64,000 bases of DNA from Neorhizobium galegae (GTDB taxonomy: Bacteria > Pseudomonadota > Alphaproteobacteria > Rhizobiales > Rhizobiaceae): NCBI RefSeq assembly GCF_021391675.1, contig NZ_CP090096.1, positions 1,116,001-1,180,000 on the forward strand, read 5' to 3'. This document shows, in pieces, positions 61,049 to 64,000 of the stretch; within the stretch, counting starts at the first letter, position 1; each line of letters opens with the position of its first letter. Under the pieces are notes generated by a model, which searched no databases, was not told where the DNA came from, and was given only the letters and a program-made list of their open reading frames with translations. The translations under genes were made by a program, and so were the position numbers.

Positions 61049-62305
61049 ATGACCGACCGGGAATTGCTGGAGGCGCTGTTTGCCGCCGCCGTGAAGGCCG
61101 CCGATCCGCTGACCGGCATCGTGAAACACCTGCCTGCCCCGCCCGTGAACGGCCGAACCGTGGTCATCGGCGCTGGCAAGGGCGCCGCGCAGATGGCCGC
61201 TGCGCTCGAGAACGTGTGGACCGGACCGCTGACCGGCGTGATCGTGACCCGCTACGGTTATGGCTGCGAAACGAAGTCGATCGAGATTCTCGAGGCGTCG
61301 CATCCGGTACCGGATGCCGCGGGCCTCGCCGGCGCAAAACGGCTGGTCGAGGCGATCCGCGGCCTCTCGGAAAACGACCTCGTCATCGCGCTCGTCTGCG
61401 GCGGTGGCTCCGCCCTGCTGCCCGCGCCCCCGGAAGGGCTGACGCTGGAGGACGAGATTGCGTTGAACGAGATGCTGCTTGCCTCCGGCGCGCCGATCTC
61501 GGCCATGAACGTGGTTCGCAAACATCTGTCGACCATCAAGGGCGGCAGGCTTGCGGCAGCGACCAAGGCCCGCGTCGTCAGCCTGATCGTCTCGGATATT
61601 CCAGGCGACAACCCCGCCTTCGTCGCCTCCGGCCCGACCATTCCGGATACCACGACACGCCAGGATGCGCTCGCCATCGTCGAGCAATACAAACTGAAGC
61701 TGCCGGCGGCGATGATCGCGCATCTGAACTCGCCAGCCGCCGACGCACCGGACCCGGACGATCCGGTCTTTGCCCGCCACGAGCATTTTGTCATAGCGTC
61801 GGCCGGCGTCTCGCTGGAGGTGGCCGCCGAGGTCGCCCGCGCCCATGGCGTGACGCCTTATATCCTTTCCGACTCCGTCGAAGGCGAAGCGCGCGACGTG
61901 GCCCTGGTGCATGCGGCCCTTGCGCGCGAAGTATCGCTCCGCGACCGGCCGTTCGCAAAGCCGGCGGTTCTGCTGTCCGGCGGGGAGACCACAGTGACGC
62001 TACGGGCGAAAGGCGGCAAGGGTGGCCGCAACGGCGAATTCGTGCTGGCTCTGGCGCTGGCGATCGACGGCCACGACATCACCGCCCTGGCCGCCGATAC
62101 GGATGGGATCGACGGCTCGGAAACCAATGCCGGCGCTTTCGCGGACGGCACGACGGCGAGACGCCTGCGGGCCGCCGGGCTCGACGGACGGAAGCTGCTT
62201 GACGGCAATGACAGCTTTTCAGGATTTGCCGCGATTGGCGACATATTCGAAACGGGGCCAACCGGCACCAACGTCAATGATTTCCGGGCGATCCTGTTGA
62301 GGTAG
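61049..62305 (+). CDS. Glycerate 2-kinase (GckA/TtuD, MOFRL family)
   Basis: A 418-residue enzyme of the DUF4147/MOFRL family, often annotated as hydroxypyruvate reductase but biochemically glycerate 2-kinase. Blocks: [17 protein letters not shown] (about residue 38), [38 protein letters not shown] (about 116), [18 protein letters not shown] (about 152), VSDIPGDNP and the C-terminal MOFRL domain with [28 protein letters not shown] and [17 protein letters not shown]. It phosphorylates glycerate from tartrate, serine or glyoxylate catabolism. GGAGGAG precedes the ATG. No partner pathway genes are adjacent. Confidence 0.9.
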   Translation: MTDRELLEALFAAAVKAADPLTGIVKHLPAPPVNGRTVVIGAGKGAAQMAAALENVWTGPLTGVIVTRYGYGCETKSIEILEASHPVPDAAGLAGAKRLVEAIRGLSENDLVIALVCGGGSALLPAPPEGLTLEDEIALNEMLLASGAPISAMNVVRKHLSTIKGGRLAAATKARVVSLIVSDIPGDNPAFVASGPTIPDTTTRQDALAIVEQYKLKLPAAMIAHLNSPAADAPDPDDPVFARHEHFVIASAGVSLEVAAEVARAHGVTPYILSDSVEGEARDVALVHAALAREVSLRDRPFAKPAVLLSGGETTVTLRAKGGKGGRNGEFVLALALAIDGHDITALAADTDGIDGSETNAGAFADGTTARRLRAAGLDGRKLLDGNDSFSGFAAIGDIFETGPTGTNVNDFRAILLR

Positions 62306-62353
62306 CCCGATGGAAGCCGGCCTCGCAGCCCTCTGCCCGCCAAATTGCGGCAA

Positions 62354-63259
62354 TCACTGCAACTGCGGTTTCCTCAGAAAATCATTCCGATCCGCCGACT
62401 TCACTCTGAGCCAGGCCTCCCGTCCGTCGCGCAAAATGCGCATCGGGATTTCGGCACCCGGAGGCCCGCTGTTCCAGATCTTGCGGTAGAAGTCCGCGAG
62501 CCCGTCGACCTCGCCGTCGCGGATTTCCGAAATCACGTCGCCGCGCTTGAGCCCCGCCTTTGCCGCCGGACCGTTTTCGGTGACGCTCATGACCACGACT
62601 TCGCCATTGCTTTCCGCCGACATCGCCCCGAGCCAGGGGCGTGGCGGGCGGTTGAATTCGCCGCGATTGAGGAGATCGTCGAGGATAGGCTTCAAAAGGT
62701 TGACAGGCACGACCATGTTGATGTCGGCGATCTCGCCGCCGCGGCTCATCTGCAGGCGCAGCGATCCGACCCCAAGCAGCTTGCCTTCCGTATCGATCAG
62801 CGCCGCCCCGCCCCAAGAGGGGTGGGCGGGTGCGATGAAGATCGCCTCATCCAGCAGATATTCCCAATACCCCGCGAATTCCTGCTTGGCGACGATGTTG
62901 CCGCGCACATATTCTCCCTCGCCATCGGCGAAGATAATTGGATCGCCGAGCGTCGCGGTCGCGGAATCGCCGATCTGAAGCGCCGGCAGATCCAGCGGCG
63001 CCATGGCCTGCACGAGGCCGAAACCGCTTTCCTGATCATAGGCCAGCGCATGGGCCGGCACGACGCGGCCGTCCTGGCGTGTCAGCCAGACGTCCTCTGC
63101 TTCGGTGATCAGGTAACCGATCGTCAGCACCAACCCGTTTTCGCGGATCACCACGCCGCTACCTTCCCGGCGGGTGCCGAGAGTATTGGCCGTAAAGGCG
63201 TTGTCCGGAATTGAAGCACGCACGGCCACGACCGACCGTAAACTTTTCTCGATATCCAT
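62354..63259 (-). CDS. HtrA/DegP-like protein with PDZ domain, catalytic triad lost
   Basis: A 301-residue trypsin-like plus PDZ protein. The protease fold is evident: GSGVVIRENGLVLTIGYLI (about residue 33), LIDTEGKLLGVGSLRLQ and the PDZ domain RPWLGAMS..SVTENGPAAKAGLKRGDVISEIRDGEV (about 210-290). But the catalytic positions differ: TNxHV is TIGYLI (His to Tyr), DPxxDLA is DQESGFG (Asp to Gly), and GNSGG is PSWGG (Ser to Trp). It is therefore a likely pseudoprotease. No signal peptide is visible, so a cytoplasmic binding or scaffold role is plausible. ATG at 63259 chosen because the upstream extension is not family-like. Confidence 0.8.
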   Translation of the reverse strand: MDIEKSLRSVVAVRASIPDNAFTANTLGTRREGSGVVIRENGLVLTIGYLITEAEDVWLTRQDGRVVPAHALAYDQESGFGLVQAMAPLDLPALQIGDSATATLGDPIIFADGEGEYVRGNIVAKQEFAGYWEYLLDEAIFIAPAHPSWGGAALIDTEGKLLGVGSLRLQMSRGGEIADINMVVPVNLLKPILDDLLNRGEFNRPPRPWLGAMSAESNGEVVVMSVTENGPAAKAGLKRGDVISEIRDGEVDGLADFYRKIWNSGPPGAEIPMRILRDGREAWLRVKSADRNDFLRKPQLQ

Positions 63260-63413
63260 GATGCAAATCCTGATGAGGCAATACGCGGTCCGGAACCCCG
63301 CAAGGGTCTGCAAAGGCCAACCATACCGTCTCTTTAAGGTATGAATGTGGACGGCGTGGAGCAAGAGGCCGGCGAGAAACTCCTGCTTGCAAAAGTGTCT
63401 ACCTCATGTGGGT

Positions 63414-63437
63414 CCCCTCCCCGCTTCCGGGAAGGGG
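63414..63437. terminator. Hairpin after the DUF992 gene
   Basis: A 10-bp stem (CCCCTCCCCG / CGGGAAGGGG, one G-U pair) with loop CTTC lies 14 bp beyond the DUF992 stop codon. There is no clear U-tract, so termination is only possible. Confidence 0.4.
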
Positions 63438-63450
63438 AAGCGTGGAATGC

Positions 63451-63984
63451 TCAGCCCGCTGGCGTCAGGGTGACCGACGTGCCGGTTGCGGCGACGTTGA
63501 GGCCGAGCTGGCCGGTAACGCTCACCGTCTGCAGGTGGATGGAACCCGCGGTACCGCCGACGAGGATATTGGCGCCGATGCCGGCACCGACGGTGGCTTC
63601 AGCCGTCGCGCCCTGATAGAGGCCGCCCAGCGAACCGTGGTGATAACCGGCGGTCGGGGCGAAGACGGCCCAGATCAGCCGCGAGCGGGTCGTGAAGCCG
63701 AGATCTACGCCCATCTTGCGCACCACACCGGTATAACGGTCGAGCGGTTCACTGCCGATCGCCGTCGTAAAGACACAATCGGCTTCCTTGGCGGAACCAA
63801 GCACGTAACCGACGCCGCCGCCGATCGAGCAATCGAGATAACCGATGCGAACGCCGCCGCGCTGGTCCTGTTCTTCATAAACCGGGACACGATCCCGGCG
63901 GGCGATCACATCGGCGGAAAAGGCGGCTCCGGCGCTGGTCACGACCGGCAAAGCGGCGAGCGCCACGGCAACAATCTTCTTCAT
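63451..63984 (-). CDS. DUF992 domain-containing exported protein
   Basis: A 177-residue protein with a Sec signal peptide (KKIVAVALAALPVVTSAGAAFSA, about residues 2-24; shown in part: VAVALAALPVVTSAGAAF). The mature part carries the DUF992 core: VRIGYLDCSIGGGVGYVLGSAKEADCVFTT (two cysteines likely disulfide-bonded, about residues 52 and 70), LDRYTGVVRKMGVDLGFTT, and glycine/alanine-rich strands (GATAEATVGAGIGANILVGG) near the end. These are small periplasmic or surface beta proteins of alphaproteobacteria, function unknown. AAGGAGT lies before the ATG. Confidence 0.88.
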   Translation of the reverse strand: MKKIVAVALAALPVVTSAGAAFSADVIARRDRVPVYEEQDQRGGVRIGYLDCSIGGGVGYVLGSAKEADCVFTTAIGSEPLDRYTGVVRKMGVDLGFTTRSRLIWAVFAPTAGYHHGSLGGLYQGATAEATVGAGIGANILVGGTAGSIHLQTVSVTGQLGLNVAATGTSVTLTPAG

Positions 63985-64000
63985 CCCTGTACTCCTTTAA

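Overview
The window looks like accessory replicon or chromosomal-island DNA from a Rhizobiales alphaproteobacterium (Rhizobium/Agrobacterium/Ensifer relatives). The grounds are: a divergent pcaQ / pcaDCHGB arrangement with a recognisable PcaQ box; a HutXWV-type (ProXWV-like) transporter next to a HutC repressor; DUF982, DUF992 and host-attachment-type small proteins; high GC; many solute ABC operons, each with its own regulator and catabolic enzymes; and remnants of IS701, IS5, IS110 and IS630 elements. No tRNA, rRNA, CRISPR array or replication origin was seen.

Layout. 1-1.5 kb: a DapA-type aldolase/lyase followed by the start of a TRAP-transporter binding protein, which runs off the left edge. 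1.5-4.4 kb: a sparse region with a dinB remnant, a host-attachment-like protein, a DUF982 protein, a lone receiver-domain response regulator and a 58-residue orphan. 4.4-13.6 kb (minus): a LysR regulator, GH3 glycosidase, M20 amidohydrolase, polyamine-type ABC importer (binding protein, fused permease, ATPase) and a frameshifted nucleoside hydrolase. 13.9-16.4 kb (plus): flavin monooxygenase, RidA protein, DUF1028 protein, then an IS701 scrap. 16.8-22.5 kb (minus): an SsuABC/ThiXYZ-like importer with a class II aldolase and a bacterial-luciferase-like monooxygenase. 22.9-23.9 kb (plus): two coupled TudS-like proteins, one without the cysteines. 23.9-29.9 kb (minus): SDR, aminotransferase, alpha/beta hydrolase, M20 carbamoylase-type hydrolase, bicupin and nucleoside hydrolase. 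30.2-36.0 kb (plus): a sugar-type ABC importer whose binding-protein gene has two frameshifts, an alpha/beta hydrolase and a GntR regulator.

36.9-42.8 kb: a decayed hut-like locus with a HAL/PAL-family protein that lacks the MIO triad, HutXWV, an internally deleted hutF and divergent hutC. 43.0-45.8 kb: an IS630 element, then IS5 and IS110 remnants. 45.8-55.3 kb: SGNH protein, B3-like metallo-beta-lactamase-fold enzyme, a TetR / RND efflux pump / TetR block and a solo beta-ketoacyl-ACP synthase, flanked by a 20-bp direct repeat. 55.4-60.1 kb: the protocatechuate branch of the beta-ketoadipate pathway (pcaDCHGB, pcaQ). 60.0-64.0 kb: a YkgJ-type cysteine-cluster protein, a small unknown, glycerate 2-kinase, an HtrA-like protein without its catalytic triad, and a DUF992 protein.

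How the genes may work together. The most unusual block is 13.9-29.9 kb. It combines a flavin monooxygenase, a luciferase-like oxygenase, RidA, two TudS-like desulfidase relatives, a nucleoside hydrolase, a carbamoyl-amide hydrolase, alpha/beta hydrolase, aminotransferase and SDR around an importer of the type that often carries pyrimidine-like or sulfonate ligands. I infer, without proof, an oxidative route for a modified (perhaps thiolated) nucleoside or N-heterocycle, loosely analogous to the Rut pathway. Several proteins in the window keep a family fold but have lost the residues that define catalysis: the HAL homologue, the second TudS-like protein, the SDR and the HtrA homologue.
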